A DNA stretch of 64,000 nucleotides from the NCBI GenBank assembly GCA_964036275.1, contig OZ038434.1, forward strand, positions 35,301,279 through 35,365,278, in the 5' to 3' direction. The stretch is from Litoditis marina (taxonomy: Eukaryota; Nematoda; Chromadorea; Rhabditida; Rhabditidae). Under the pieces are notes generated by a model, which did no database searches, was not told the origin of the DNA, and saw nothing but the letters and a program-made list of their open reading frames with translations. Shown here in pieces: positions 51,001-63,600 of the stretch. Position 1 is the stretch's first letter; each line of letters begins with the position of its first letter. The position numbers and the translations under genes were made by a program.

Positions 51001-52751
51001 ATGCAATACTACAGTGTCGTGTGCTGTGCCCTAATGCTGCTGATCGGTGTCACCATGTCCTTCGAGTTACAGTTCGCGAACCAGGTTAGAAACTTCTTAA
51101 ATTCTCTAAATTGAGAAAAATTAGGAGAAACGAATAGATAAAATTTGGATGGAATACAGAAAGAAAGCTGCAATCACAAGAACTTCCCACAAGGGTTTCA
51201 AGTATAAGATTTTAGGTCACACGTTGAAGGTAATTCTATGTGTCATTCAGCTTCTACCTGCGTTCACCTATTTTTCACAAAATTCGACCACGAAACCAGG
51301 TTATGCATTTATAGTGAATGCTAAATTTATAAACTTCTGTCCATTGCCCGAGTCGAACCTGCGCTCAAAAGATTCGTAGCAGGGCTCTAACCACTGCGCT
51401 ATTAAAGCACATAGCGGGTAAGCTTTAGAATCCAAGACATGTGTGCGTACACAGCGGAAAGTGGGAAATACAGTACGCTCCCGCCTATTCGTTAGCGGCG
51501 ACTATAGATTGAAAAAAAGCGTTCTTCAATGTCACGTAGACTTCCAGTTGTTTGAACACTGCTTCTGTTTCGCAACTTCAAACATTTTGTTTTTTTCACG
51601 CGACGAATTTCGCTCTTGTTAATTACTTAGTAACCTCACATCGTTACCATACACTTAGATGAACACCGTCGTTCATAATCATACCACACTTTACTACGAA
51701 AACATGAAAAGACACGGGGGAACAAGAATTTACCATGTTGTTTTCTGTTGTAGACCCCGAAATTTTGAGAAAACATATCTATAGGATTTGTCAAACCGTT
51801 GTGAACACCGTACCATCGATTTTGTAAGACGCAGGGTTTGACGAGGGGCCAGCCAGTCTGCGTATCATTGATCTACACACTCTCTCCACCGCTGGCAAAT
51901 AGTCAACGACCGCTCGCCCCGCAGCGCTGAATCAATCAAACCCTCTGTTGTGTTAATGGGGAAAATTGCGACTAGGTGCCAGCCACTAATCTCGTACTCC
52001 CGACGCGTTTACGTTAAGACCGGTTCTTTTCTGATACCAAAAAAACCGAATTTCAGCTCTTCGTTGACCAGGTTTGCAATGGCGAACCAAATTTCGTTTT
52101 CAGTAGAAGTAAAACGAATTGGTTCAACTTTCATATGGAGGAAAACTTTTTTTTAATTCTAGGACCTCGTCCCCTTGGCTCTGGATGATTCCGTGGAGAT
52201 CTCACCCCAACTGGTCCCCATGGTCAGACAACGAAGAGTCGTCGGCAAGTGAGTTGACAAAATAAGTTACGAAAGTATATTCCGGTGACCTGCCGCCGCC
52301 CTCTCCCCCAACTCCAGGTATCTAAACGATGTTTAACCTACGAAAGTGTGTTTCCGCAATACACGTGATTTGTTATATACTTCGTTGCTTCCAGCCTTCT
52401 GTTCAAAACAAAGTTATGGTTATCGATATTATCGATGTGAAAAGTGTATTCTACACACAAACCCTCAAATAACACTGTTGCAATTTTTCCAAATTAACTC
52501 TTTAACTATTATATTTCTCATTTAAATAGATGAAGTTCTCTATAGGTTCATCAAGTTCACGTGAAAATAATTTCCCATGTTCTATCACTTGTTTTCACGT
52601 GTTCTCTTGCAGCCGTCTGTTCAAGAAGGCCTTCGTCCGCCCGTGCATGTATAACGTGGGCAACTGCATAACCGACACCCAAAAGGAGCGAATGATGCAG
52701 CACATGAAGTCGCTTTTCGCCATCGCCGAGCGACGAGATCTGAACATCTAG
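51001..52751 (+). CDS. Small secreted peptide precursor with a two-cysteine loop (102 aa)
   Basis: Three exons, 51001-51084, 52163-52248 and 52613-52751, join in frame to 309 nt including the stop. Residues 1-20 are a signal peptide (MQYYSVVCCALMLLIGVTMS). An acidic spacer is followed by RQRR at 50-53, a furin-type processing site, and KK at 61-62. The only two cysteines after the signal peptide, C68 and C75, enclose six residues (CMYNVGNC). A helical, charged tail of 27 residues follows. Signal peptide, basic cleavage sites and a small Cys loop fit a neuropeptide or peptide-hormone precursor. The C-x6-C spacing resembles allatostatin-C, but the tail does not. No gene symbol is assigned. Intron 1 carries a MITE. 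A polyadenylation signal follows at 52853. Confidence 0.78.
51310..51506 (-). mobile_element. tRNA-core MITE, copy inside intron 1 of the peptide gene
   Basis: Ends TATAGTGAATGCTAA and GTTAGCGGCGACTATA. The minus-strand B-box region keeps GCAGGTTCGACTCGG, and the A-box-like TAGCGCAGTGGTTAG is intact. Confidence 0.87.
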
Positions 52752-52852
52752 TCGATAATCGAAAATCAATCGATACACATCTTTTCCAATGACCGTCCAG
52801 AGAGTTCACTCCTATATGTATCATAATCGTCGAATGGTCACTGTGTCGTTGT

Positions 52853-52858
52853 AATAAA
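52853..52858 (+). terminator. Polyadenylation signal
   Basis: AATAAA lies ~100 bases after the stop of the peptide gene, in AT-rich sequence, at a normal 3'UTR distance. Confidence 0.65.
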
Positions 52859-52869
52859 ATTCTTACTAT

Positions 52870-53920
52870 GATTATATTATCTCTGATCTCTGAATCATAT
52901 CTATCTTGAAAATGGATTATTGTCATATCAGTTTCATGTAAATTGAGCTTGATTACATAAATGTGCAAACGTTGTTTCCATTATCAATCACTCACGTGGA
53001 ACGTGAAAGTGTCACGTGAAACTTTGATGTTTCCGTGAACAGAATTCAAGAAGTTGAATGATCGCCAAATCGAAAAGAGTGTGGTTATCTTGCACTTGCA
53101 TTTCTCAAACTGATCACAAGAAAAACTATGAACCTCAAGTTTTGTGTGAAAGAAGCAAGATTAAATTCAATTCTTCAACAAATGAAAGTGGTTTTCTATA
53201 CAGACTTGATAATTTATTTTGTTCATATTCATATGTACGAGAACATAAATTCAATCAGAAATTAGCCAATTGCATGAACTTAAAGAAAATAAAAGGAAAA
53301 GAAAATCAACGAACACAAAATTAAGGAAAGGACGCCGGAATCAAAAATGATATAAACCTAACCTAATAAAAGCCACAGAACTTCCTGAATGTGAAAACAA
53401 CTTATTCACAGCTACAATAATAATATTGTATTTCAATTAATCGAGTGCGCATAAAATGACTCCTTTTAGATGTTTAGATAAGGATGTGTAACTCTCTCTC
53501 TGTATCTTCATCCAATCTTCTCTTCTCTCTCTCTCTCTCTCTCTTCCACTCTCCCTATTTCCCCGCATCTTGTCTTCCTAATTGCCTCTCTTCCTCTCAT
53601 CTCCTAACCGGCTTTACCTACTAAGGTCAGGCTATACCGCATCATACCCTCAATTTCACACTACTACTTCCCAACAAACAACTACTTGTCTTCAACCCTA
53701 CCACAAGTTTGAATTTCACTAATTCGACTATTTTTCACCGATGTTCAAATGAAACTTCCCTATTTCTTGACATGTCAGCACCACTACCGCAAGCAGTTAG
53801 ACATACCAACTAAAACTAAGGCCATGATACAGAAAGGCCGAGTAGAACTGATTTTCGCCGGCTCTGAATGAAAACATTGTCATATTAGCGTGATTAGTGT
53901 TTTCCAACTATGCAACTACT
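52870..53920. other. Non-coding stretch with a (CT)n tract
   Basis: No gene is supported. A CT tract occupies about 53521-53546, with more pyrimidine-rich sequence on both sides. Confidence 0.45.
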
Positions 53921-53925
53921 CAACG

Positions 53926-55690
53926 CCTGGAGGTAAAATCCAGTTTTTCCGTTGTAGCTGCTTTTGATTTCAGCCATTTTGTCGATAATATTGTATGTGG
54001 TCTTATTTTCACATCACTTGAAGGCTGGCCAATTCTCAATCTCGAGAAAAAGAAAACCTCTGCCAAACCTGAGTATTCTGCCCTCTGAGTATTCTTCCAC
54101 TTTCTCTGTCGAAAAACCATAACTGATTATAATTCCAAAACATGACGTCATTCTGCATTGAGATCAAACTATAGTCGTTGCCAACGGAAAGGCGGGAGGC
54201 TACTGTATATCTCACTTTCCGCTGTGTAAGCACACATGTCTTCGATTCCACTATACGACCAGTTGCTATCCGGTCAAAATCCGAAAAGAAAGCCGTTTAC
54301 CGAGTTCAAACTACAATTTAGGTATTGTCATTTCCTATATGTGTTCGTAGTTCTGCATCCATTGAAGTTCGTTCGATTCTCGTTCTCGAGAAAAAAAAAG
54401 AAAACCAGAGTACTCTGCCACTTTCTCGGTCGAAAAGCCATAATTGACTACCATTTCGATTGTCAACCCGCTTTTTGTACGGGTGTCGAGAAAGTTGTCG
54501 CGTCTGGCAGTAGTATAGTGTTCCAAATAGTGGGCTTTTATAGTCTTTTCCATTCTTACTGTGACTCTTACAGTAGAATTACGAAACTTCCAAGCCGGTT
54601 TGTTAACTTACTTTTGATCGGAGGAGTTGAGGATTTTCGTACCTCATTCTCCTTTTCAGGAAGAGTAAATTTAGGAGAGCATTTTTCATGAACTACATTT
54701 TTAGCTTCACAACAGCCTTTGGAAAATTTATAAGGTTACTGTAGGAGTCTCAGTTGGAATGGTGTGAACTATTCCTTCTACGTTCTTTTTCATAAAATTT
54801 TAAAACTCGTTTTTCACTTGAACTTTGTTGTTTTGTCATTTGATTTGATTCTGGTCGTACAAAATTTATGGCATTTGGTTGGATGGGGACCAGAAATTGT
54901 ATACGATTGTCAAAAAAGTTGGCTTCTGGCAGTAGTATGGTGTTCCGAACAGTCGATTTTGAAGTTTCTTCAGTGAAAGTTGAGTTCAAGTTCCGTTTTA
55001 AACACGTTTCATGTCTCTGGACATTTGGACAACCATGATCTCACAAACTTCCGCTATTTAGCGGTTTGGGAAAAATCGTTTTCCGTTTTGGTCCAATATA
55101 TTCAAACTTCTTCCGCTCTAGTACCTCGATCGAATACAGTACTCAAACCTTTACCGAACATAGTAGACCCCGCTTTTTTCAATGGTTACCGAAAACTTTT
55201 ACCCCTCTCTGGCAATAGTTGGGTCTTTCAGGAACCAGACGGTTGTAGCTTCTTCGGTCTACTCAAAATGGGCTGGGCAATCACATAGTTAGTCGACAGT
55301 TAAAATTTGAACTCCATACACACTACAATTTGGAAAAGTAACAACATAAAACAACAAACAGATTGGGGTATCGCAACATACATCGTTTAGGCTCGTTTTC
55401 AACAATGCTAACCTATAGCAGTGCGCGCTTTTAGCCGAGTTACCGACAACTTTTGCCCCACAGTCTGACAATGGTGTCTTTTGAGAACCAGTCGCTTGAA
55501 CATCTCACTCATATGGTGAAAACCCGTTCGTAAAAAAGGCCAAATTTTATTTTACCGCCTTATTGCGGGTTATTCAAAACTTTTACCCCCGTGTGGCAAT
55601 AGGTGGCTCTCTTGGGAACCAGTCGGTTGTAGCTTCTTCGCTCCATACAAAATGGGCTGGGCAATCATACAATTAGCCGACACTTGGGCG
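53926..55690 (+). repeat. Patchwork of diverged direct repeats
   Basis: Several segments recur in the same orientation. CTCGAGAAAAA-AGAAAACC with nearby TCGAAAAACCATAA occurs near 54041 and 54384. CTGGCAGTAGTATAGTGTTCC-like sequence occurs near 54504 and 54928. A ~120-bp block containing GGTTGTAGCTTCTTCG and AAAATGGGCTGGGCAATCA occurs at 55184-55303 and 55566-55685, with a weaker third copy near 55436. The open frames here are shadows of these repeats. Origin unknown; possibly an old transposon. Confidence 0.65.
54170..54254 (+). mobile_element. tRNA-core MITE, left-end fragment
   Basis: Left end TATAGTCGTTGCCAACGG through CTCACTTTCCGCTGTG and CTTCGATTCCACTATA; the core and most of the right half are missing. 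It follows directly on GATCAAAC, part of the dispersed GTAGTTTGATC motif read in reverse. Confidence 0.78.
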
Positions 55691-56056
55691 CGCTCCTCTA
55701 CGTACACTGGAATGCTACCTGCGCAAGACGCGTTCCTTATTTTGCGACTAAACAAACTAATTTACTATGACACAATAATATTCTTCACTTTGTTGAGCAC
55801 GCTTTTTGACAAATATAAGTGAATCGTGAAAGTGCAAGCCAATATAGTATGTTTCACCAATCGATAACTTCCTACAGTAATCTTTCCATTTTTTTGACGA
55901 CATTCATGTAACCAACTAACAGACTTTCAGCTTTACTGTTTTCTATGCATGTAGTAACCAATGTGGAAAATGAAATCACAAAGTTTAAACTGTTCACAAT
56001 ACCTACAAGATTTGAAAAACTTACTTGGAAGATTTACAATCTTACTGTAGAGGGCT

Positions 56057-56218
56057 ATTCTCAGAACAAGCGTCGTTGCAAAACAGTAAATAACTGTTTA
56101 TACAGCGTGGCTGTCATAGACATTGATTTTTCCCCTCGTCGTCTGACGTCTCTTCGGGGCGCAATATATCTCTAGATTTGTTGCAATACAGTTTCGACCG
56201 AACGCGAATTTGTAATTA
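56057..56218 (+). repeat. ~162-bp dispersed repeat, copy 1
   Basis: Direct repeat of 60753-60915, from ATTCTCAGAACAAGCGTCGT to ACGCGAATTTGTAATTA, with a handful of differences. It includes GTCGTCTGACGTCTCTTCGG. No inverted ends were recognised. Confidence 0.88.
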
Positions 56219-56547
56219 ACAGCCAATGGTCTGAGTTGTTGCGTGAAACAAACTATACCGTGTATCTTGCTGTTTTCGGCTGTGTTTGTAGTTTGATCCC
56301 GTTGCTTTTCCGTGAAATCCCGGTGATTTCGGCGTGTAACAAGACCAAAAACAGTACAGTGTTCGTCAGTTGCACAGTTACGTGAAACATGTTAAACACA
56401 GCAGAAATTAGGAACGTGCAATGGCAAAGTGCACGTTCCCTCATTAGAATGTAACTTTTACGTGACTGTTCAATTGTCTTTTAGTATAACTGGTCATATC
56501 CGTCCCCTGGTGAACTGGATTGCCTCCTTCGCCATCTTTGTTCGGCT

Positions 56548-56757
56548 TTAAAGGAGACCGGAGAGCAACATGGTTTCTCGTAATGCTGCTGTATCCTGCT
56601 TTTGATTGGACGCGTTGCGCGTGCGCGGCATTGTCATGTGAATGTCACGTGGACTGACCAAACTAATATACGAGTTATTTCTGCTCTCTGCTCTCAATAC
56701 AGTTGAAAGCAGTCCGAAACAAAAGCTCTGCTCAAGTTGTGTTCCGGTCTCCTTTAA
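56548..56757. mobile_element. TTAA-flanked MITE, copy 1 (~210 bp)
   Basis: TTAA + AGGAGACCGGA at the left and TCCGGTCTCCT + TTAA at the right are perfect inverted repeats. TTAA duplication is typical of piggyBac-type insertion, although these ends are not the usual piggyBac CCC ends. It is non-coding and closely matches 61270-61480. Confidence 0.88.
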
Positions 56758-56769
56758 CATCTCGGTGAC

Positions 56770-57690
56770 GTAATCTGCCATAACCTCAACTTCACGTCAA
56801 TTCTGACCTTTTTCCTTTGCGCTCTGAACCTTGACTCTCCCTCGTTCAAAAAGCACATAAAGCAAGAAGTTGAAAGAACACCATGTGATACATGAGGCCA
56901 TGTTTGTACTATGTGTCGAATACATGAATGTGTTCAATAAACATGTTAAAAATATTGATGTAATCTAAACTCTGAACCATTATTGCACTGTGTTTGTATT
57001 GAGATATGGTCATAGTTTAGTTGTAGTTCGAGCACTACGCCGTGCGTTTCCACTTTCCTTATCAAGCGACGGAACAAGCTAGTTGTCATTTTGAAAAATA
57101 TAGACTGCTAAACATGCTTGTCGACAAAACTAGTAAAATCGATTATACGTTTCTCTATCCGGTTTTGTTTGTAGTTTGATCTTTGATCCCATTGCTTCTC
57201 AGTGGATTTTCGTAAATTATTAGATGTGACTACTTCTTAGCTCACAACCTATATTTTGTCTTTCCTAGTCTTTCCGACTGATAATCCTACAGTACACATT
57301 CAAACTTTATAATAGTTGTAGTTTCCCCCCATCCGAAAGGCTTTACTCAAGGACCGGTGTTCATACCATTGCCATAGTGGTCCGAGATACTCAACGTAAA
57401 CACTTACTCGCTTGTAGTTTAGACCTTCTGTCACTCAGAAAACCTCAGTTTAAAATTGCTTGATTACACCGTTTTCAAAGTTTTACGTGTTTTTCGTCTC
57501 TCCGTTCACTTCTTGTATACATGTTTTACTTTTGTACTTCTGTGGGTTGGAGTCAGATATGTTGGAAAAGACGCCAATTCAGGTTGCGTATTTGCCCAAC
57601 TGTATATCCAGTTTTGAGAGGGAGATGAGGTGTGACTGAGAAAAGAAGAGGTTCAGAGAAACAGAGAAGGAATTTCTTGGCATTATACAA
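56770..57690. other. Upstream flank of the PAN/TSP1 gene
   Basis: No exon is recognised. It holds copies of the dispersed GTAGTTTGATC motif (57171), a possible satellite scrap (57284-57312) and a possible 5'UTR in the last ~60 bases. Confidence 0.4.
57284..57312 (+). repeat. Possible 156-bp satellite scrap
   Basis: TCCTACAGTACACAT followed by CAAACTTTA closely matches the monomer's TCCTACAGTACACAT...CTAACTTTA. The match is short and the flanks are weak, so chance is possible. Confidence 0.4.
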
Positions 57691-57691
57691 C

Positions 57692-60600
57692 ATGCGGCTG
57701 ACGCTGTGGCTTTTACAGTATTTTGCTACAGGTTAGTTGAAAGAGAAATGCATTTTCTTCAAGAAATCTTTGATTTATTGGACTTCGTTGCTAGAGAACG
57801 ATTGGTATTTGTTCTAGGCACTGTGAATAGTAGGACAGTAGTACTTTTACTGTACTTGTAATCAGATTTCACCTAATTTGATGATTTGTTTTTAGAAGTG
57901 CATTGCAAAGATCCCAGTATCGTACTAGCAGTAGTCTGGTGAATATGCCCGACGTTCGCTTTTTAAAATTTTTAATTTTTCAGTTTTGTCGCTGAAGATT
58001 TGTGCTCGACAGAATTTCACAATCGAAAGTGACGTAATTTTTCAACGACTTGAACTGCCGTCTCCAGAAAAGTGTGTGGAAAGATGTTTAGAATCGATTG
58101 AGTACTGTAAATCAGTCGTGTTTTCGATATATGAAGACAAGGTGAGCGGAAACTGGCGGACACTATAGTCTAATTCACTGATATATGACGTCCTACAGTG
58201 TGAATAAATTCTCTCTTGGGTTTTTCTATATGTCAACCTATCGCAAAACTTTATATCAAATTCGTAACATTTCCGAACTGAACTCTACACAATATTCTGT
58301 GATTCGAAGTTTTTCTAAAGTTTTCAGCAATATAAAGCCCTTTTCCCAGTGTAGTGGTCCATTTGGAGATTATAAAAAGTATTATCTGTTTCACCAACCG
58401 ATGTTCGTCCACAGTGATCCGTAAAATATTCAGGAGGCTTTTTCCGATAAATTATTTATTGTTTTGGGTCCAAACTTTCAGAGCTTGTAGTAGTGAAGGT
58501 CCAGAAAAGAAAAAAATCGAAAACGCAACATACCAAACTTTGATCTGAAAGTTTGAGCGTATACTGTAGAGGGTCATAAATGGACCAAACAAACTATTTA
58601 CACTCACGTTAGTACTTCCTTGACTGTAGTTCGTAGTGTGATGTTCACTTGACCAATCATTGGACCATTTAGGATCTCGGTATGTGTGTTATTCATCCCA
58701 TGAACAGTGAAGACGATGGAGACGCTTTTCTGCCGGACTCCTCAAATGAACCAACTTCTACGGGTGAGTCACCTTCATTTCCAACTTTTTATAACATATT
58801 TTATTCTGCCCATTCTGGAGTTTTCGTGCCTCTTCTATATAAATCAGCAATCATATTAGAAAAACCCGAACACAAGTTTTAAACATTCACAACCTAATCT
58901 TTAGTTTGATCCCACTGAAGGACAGTTGAGTCACAAAACCTGTAGACTTGTCTTGTGTTAAAACATCAAACTACAACAACTTGTTGAACCGCCATAATTG
59001 TTTGGTTATCTTGATCATTTCAGTTTACGAACTGTTGGAAAACTGTCCATCTCAGTCTGTAAGTGACGTGGGTCATCGAATATCGCCCATTCACCAGCGG
59101 CTACTGGCCAGCGGCGGCAGAGGTGGGTTTTAATTCTGTTTTTTTTTTCTCAACTGATTTAAAACTCACATGAAACGTGAATTTCACCTAAAAAAAATTC
59201 TCTGAATAGTCTTACAGTTCAGTAAACCAAAAAAGTTGCGTGGAATGTAAAGAAACATCCACAATTGTACCATTGTTTGACATTCTTATTATAACAGCTA
59301 TTTAAAATACTCATTTCTTATCGGAAACTCTAGTAATCTGTCAACTTTGTTTCTTTAGTTGCACGTTTTGGGATTCTAATATGTATCAAACGTGATAAAC
59401 ACGATTATGGGGAACAGTATTGGGCACATTTCACTTTTGCACAAGTTGAATTGTTTGTGGTAGATCCCTATGTGTGTGCATGTCCTCACAGTGAAAACTG
59501 GTCTTTCGGGTGTTTCCACATGTTTACGTATCGCAAGATTTTGTATCATTTTTAACATTTTAAAAATACATTCTGCATGACTTCGTTCATAAGAAGAATG
59601 AGCTTTGTTAACAGAATCACATTTTGAACTTAAATTAATGTACACAACTGTCTACTTCCAGACCCGTTTTCCAACCAACTCTCCGATGCTCTTCTACCAG
59701 ATGAAGACAACTTTGAAATGAAGCACCTAAAATCGGAACAGAGTGATCACTATGCGGTTGGTTTGTTTGAAGAATTGAAAATATCTTTAGGTGGAAATCC
59801 GAGAATCTCCTCACTCGAACAAAAAACAAAACAATATCTTCAAAATTATCAAGTTTTCCACGAAATTAGTTTCAGGAGCATGTTCATTCATTCAGTTTTA
59901 TTCCTTCTCCCTTATTCATTCTTCTTCTTCATTTTCCTCATTTTACTCATACGTTTTGTAGACAATGAGGTCAATGGACGAGGAGAATCCTCCGAACCCG
60001 TTCGACTCCTCGGAGGAACATTCGATGGAGGGAACTCCGTCTCTGGAAGGTAACACCTTTGATAAAGATATTGAGTGAAGTCGTTAAACTCCAGACCATT
60101 TTGACTTTCTCAGAGGGTTGGATCAGGAACCTTCCTAAAAAAAGAACATAGGACGAAAAGACTTGCTGATCACATTCATTTAACTATATCATCTTCAAAA
60201 AGTCATGGTGACAACAGTACATCTTGTTCAAATGAAATAACCCAAAATAAAGTGAAATGTTCTCGGAGAATTGCAAATGTGCGACAAATCTATAGTTTTG
60301 CGACAGTTTTTCCAAGTACGGCCCAATTTTTGTTATACACGTATCCCTCAGACGATTGTCCGATACTACTATAAAAACAAATCAGTTCATAACTAAACTA
60401 TACGCAGGAACAAGAACCACAAAATTCAGATAAAAACGTATTTTTTCCTTAGTTTTCCTCGAATCAAGGATCAATTTACTCGGAAATTGCGACTTTCCTC
60501 ACGTTAGCCTAATCGTACTATTCGCGCTTTCTAATAGCCGTCTTGTTGCCCAATTTGCCGGTGAAACCTGTTATTGCAACATGCGCGTTATATAGCCGCA

Positions 60601-63600
60601 ATGCGACAGCTAGCTGAGGCGCGGCGTTCATGGTATAATGGTCATCAAGGATGAGGTATGAGAAACGACCATCTTAGTTGTAGTTTCATCTGTATGCACG
60701 GGTTGATCAAGCTACAAACGCATAATTAGGTCACAATACCATGTCAGCATAAATTCTCAGAACAAGCGTCGTTGCCAAACAGTAAATTACTGTTTATACA
60801 GCGTGGCTGTCATTTATATTGATTTTCCCTCTCGTCGTCTGACGTCTCTTCGGCGCACACTATATCTCTAGATTTGTTGCAATACAATTTCGACCAAACG
60901 CGAATTTGTAATTAGTAGAGCGCGTGACGAGCTGTTTCTATAACTGTAGCGCGACGACGTTCACGATATAATGGTCATCAAAATCGACGTATGAGAACAT
61001 GATGAGGGCTCGATTCATTCCCAAACCAACGTTGTCGAACACAGTTTTGCAGGTTTGGAGCCAATCAAACCGGAAATAGTTCTGCATCAAGGAAGGAGAC
61101 TCGGTGATCCTTCAATGTGTCGAGGTATATAGGTTTATACTAAAAGTTTCCTGACGGTCGTAGTTTCGATATTTGAAAAATTTGTGGTATTCTTCCAATA
61201 ACGTCAAGGCGTTAGCTTTCTGTGATTCGAATGAGAATAGTAATTATGAATTCTGGCTTGCACTACGAGTTAAAGGAGACCGGAGAGCAACATGGTTTCT
61301 CGTAAAGCTGATGTATCCTACTTTTGATTGGACGCGTTCCGTGTCGCGCAGCATTGTCATGTGAATGTCACGTGGACTGATCAAACTGATATACGAGTTA
61401 TTTGTGCTCACTGATCTGAATACAGTTAAAAGCAGCCCGAAACAAAGACTCTGCTCAAGTTGTGTTCCGGTCTCCTTTAAATCTTTCTCAAGGAGAGTTT
61501 TCGCGTTCGTTTTAAGCGGTCCCACCCTGCACTCACTCGATCATCAACACCTGCCTTTCATACTCTAGTTGATCGCCAAGTTTCACCCAAACCTCAAAAT
61601 TGAATACAAAATTTCATGTCACTCGAATTTGCTGTATTTTTAGCTCGATCCCGCTGCATTCCAGAGTACGTATGCTAGAAGATCCCGGCACCTTCATCCC
61701 ATCCTGCGTCTCCTCAAACATGCGCTATTTCTCTGCTCTTACATCCCGCCGGGATGTAAGAGACGAGAAATAGTGTGGCAGAGAGACGCAGGATGGGATG
61801 AAGGTGCCGAGTTCTTCTAGCATACGCGTACAGTTGTGTTACGAGACGTATGTGGGGACTACATGTTTGAGACTACATATTTTCTACAAATGTTTTTATA
61901 TGTTTTGCTGAACATACAAACAAACAAACAAACAAACAATGTAATAAAATCACCTTCTTTCCAGCAGGTGTGTGTGCCCTGTGCTCATACCTTGCAATCA
62001 CTGGGTCGTTCTTTTCTGAAACTACTGGAGTTCAAAATTTTGAGATGCAATTTTCTCATAATCTTCTCGCATGCTAGGTGTAAAAATCTAGAAACTGAGA
62101 AAAATTACCCTGTTTCCTTCCAGCGGGTGCGCCCTGTGCCCCAACCCTCATGTCACTGGATCGCTCGCCCTGTCCCGCCCGTCAAGGAGACCCCTGCGCA
62201 CCGAAACCGCCGTGTGTGAGTTAGAGAACTTTTGAAAATTACGAAAAAAGTTGATGAATACTCCAAATGACATTGTTTTATTTAAAATACTGGGAAAAAG
62301 CTAGATGCCATGTGTTTGTAGTTATCGTTCAGCGTTTGATACTCATCGAACTCAATAATTTTAATACAACCCAGTAAGTCAAGAGACGGTGGGATAGAAT
62401 CAAAAGTTCACAAATCGCAAAGATACAGCAAACAATGTTTTACATTTAAATCTTATTCCAGCTGGACCAGTCCTGTTTCCACATGGACTCTCCACCACCG
62501 CAGCCCCATCGTGCTCCGGCTCAATGGACAGAATGGGGCAGTTGCTCGGCGAGCTGTGGCCTGGGAGCGAAGACTCGAACTTGTTCGGGTTCGTCATGGG
62601 GTGTGATCAAGTACTTTTTGTAGATTTGAACTCGATACACGCCAAAATTCATGTTCTGTGATCCAGGAGCAAAGACCAGGACTTTTGACCTCAGTTTGAT
62701 CTTAGTTTGATCTTGACACCCGCCATAGTTCTAATGACTAGTTCGGGTTCGTTATAGGGAGTAACCACGTAAATTTTGTAGTTTGAACCCAATACCCGCC
62801 ATAGATCTGTTCTGTTCATTTCGAGCAAAAAGCAATGAGGTCGAACTACAAACTAAGTTTTAGACAAAATTGTCATATTACTAGGGAGGGTTTGTTGCAT
62901 TGCAAAACGTTCTGAATACTTTTTTCAGTTACCGAAAGTGTTTTTCTGGTTAAACTCTGTATAAAACGTATTGAACTCATTTTTATGGTTATCAAGTTGT
63001 GTTGCCTTTCGAAAACTATTGCCAAACAAATTAGTTTGTAACTAGTTTTTCAGGAGCTGGATGTCTGGGACCCTCCTCGATCCCATGCTCTCTCGCTCCG
63101 TGCCTTGAGTGGACCATTTGGGGTCCCTGGTCCCTATGCTCGGCATCCTGCGGGCAGGGTGAGAGACAGAGAAGCAGAGTCTGTATGAACGGCAGAGACT
63201 GCGAGGGAGCCAGTGTGGTCAGTTCCTTGTCTTAGTTGAAAATAGAGAAATGGGTTTATGTAGTAGTTTATAAGCCTACATGGAACCCACGTGATACAAA
63301 ATTGCGTCGCTTCTTTTTACACGTGCCAACACGTGACCGATTTTGAGTTTTAGTTCGCTCGATGAATCGTCCACGTTACTAGTTAGGAACCCAGTGATGT
63401 CAAACAACAAACAGTCCTCTCAAGAGGAACGAACGTGTTTGCCTGACCTGCTATGAGCGACTCTGTTCTATGTGACGGATATTAAATACAGTGCCGAATA
63501 TTATAATTGAATGGTCGTAATTGTTATTAATAATATGAGTATCATCCTTGTTATTAACAATGATATATATTGTAGACTGTCTCCTCTTGTGAACTGGCCA

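Noticed and set aside
54236..54691. 151-codon plus-strand open frame
   Set aside because: Starts inside a MITE fragment and runs through the patchwork of direct repeats; composition is that of random AT-rich DNA.
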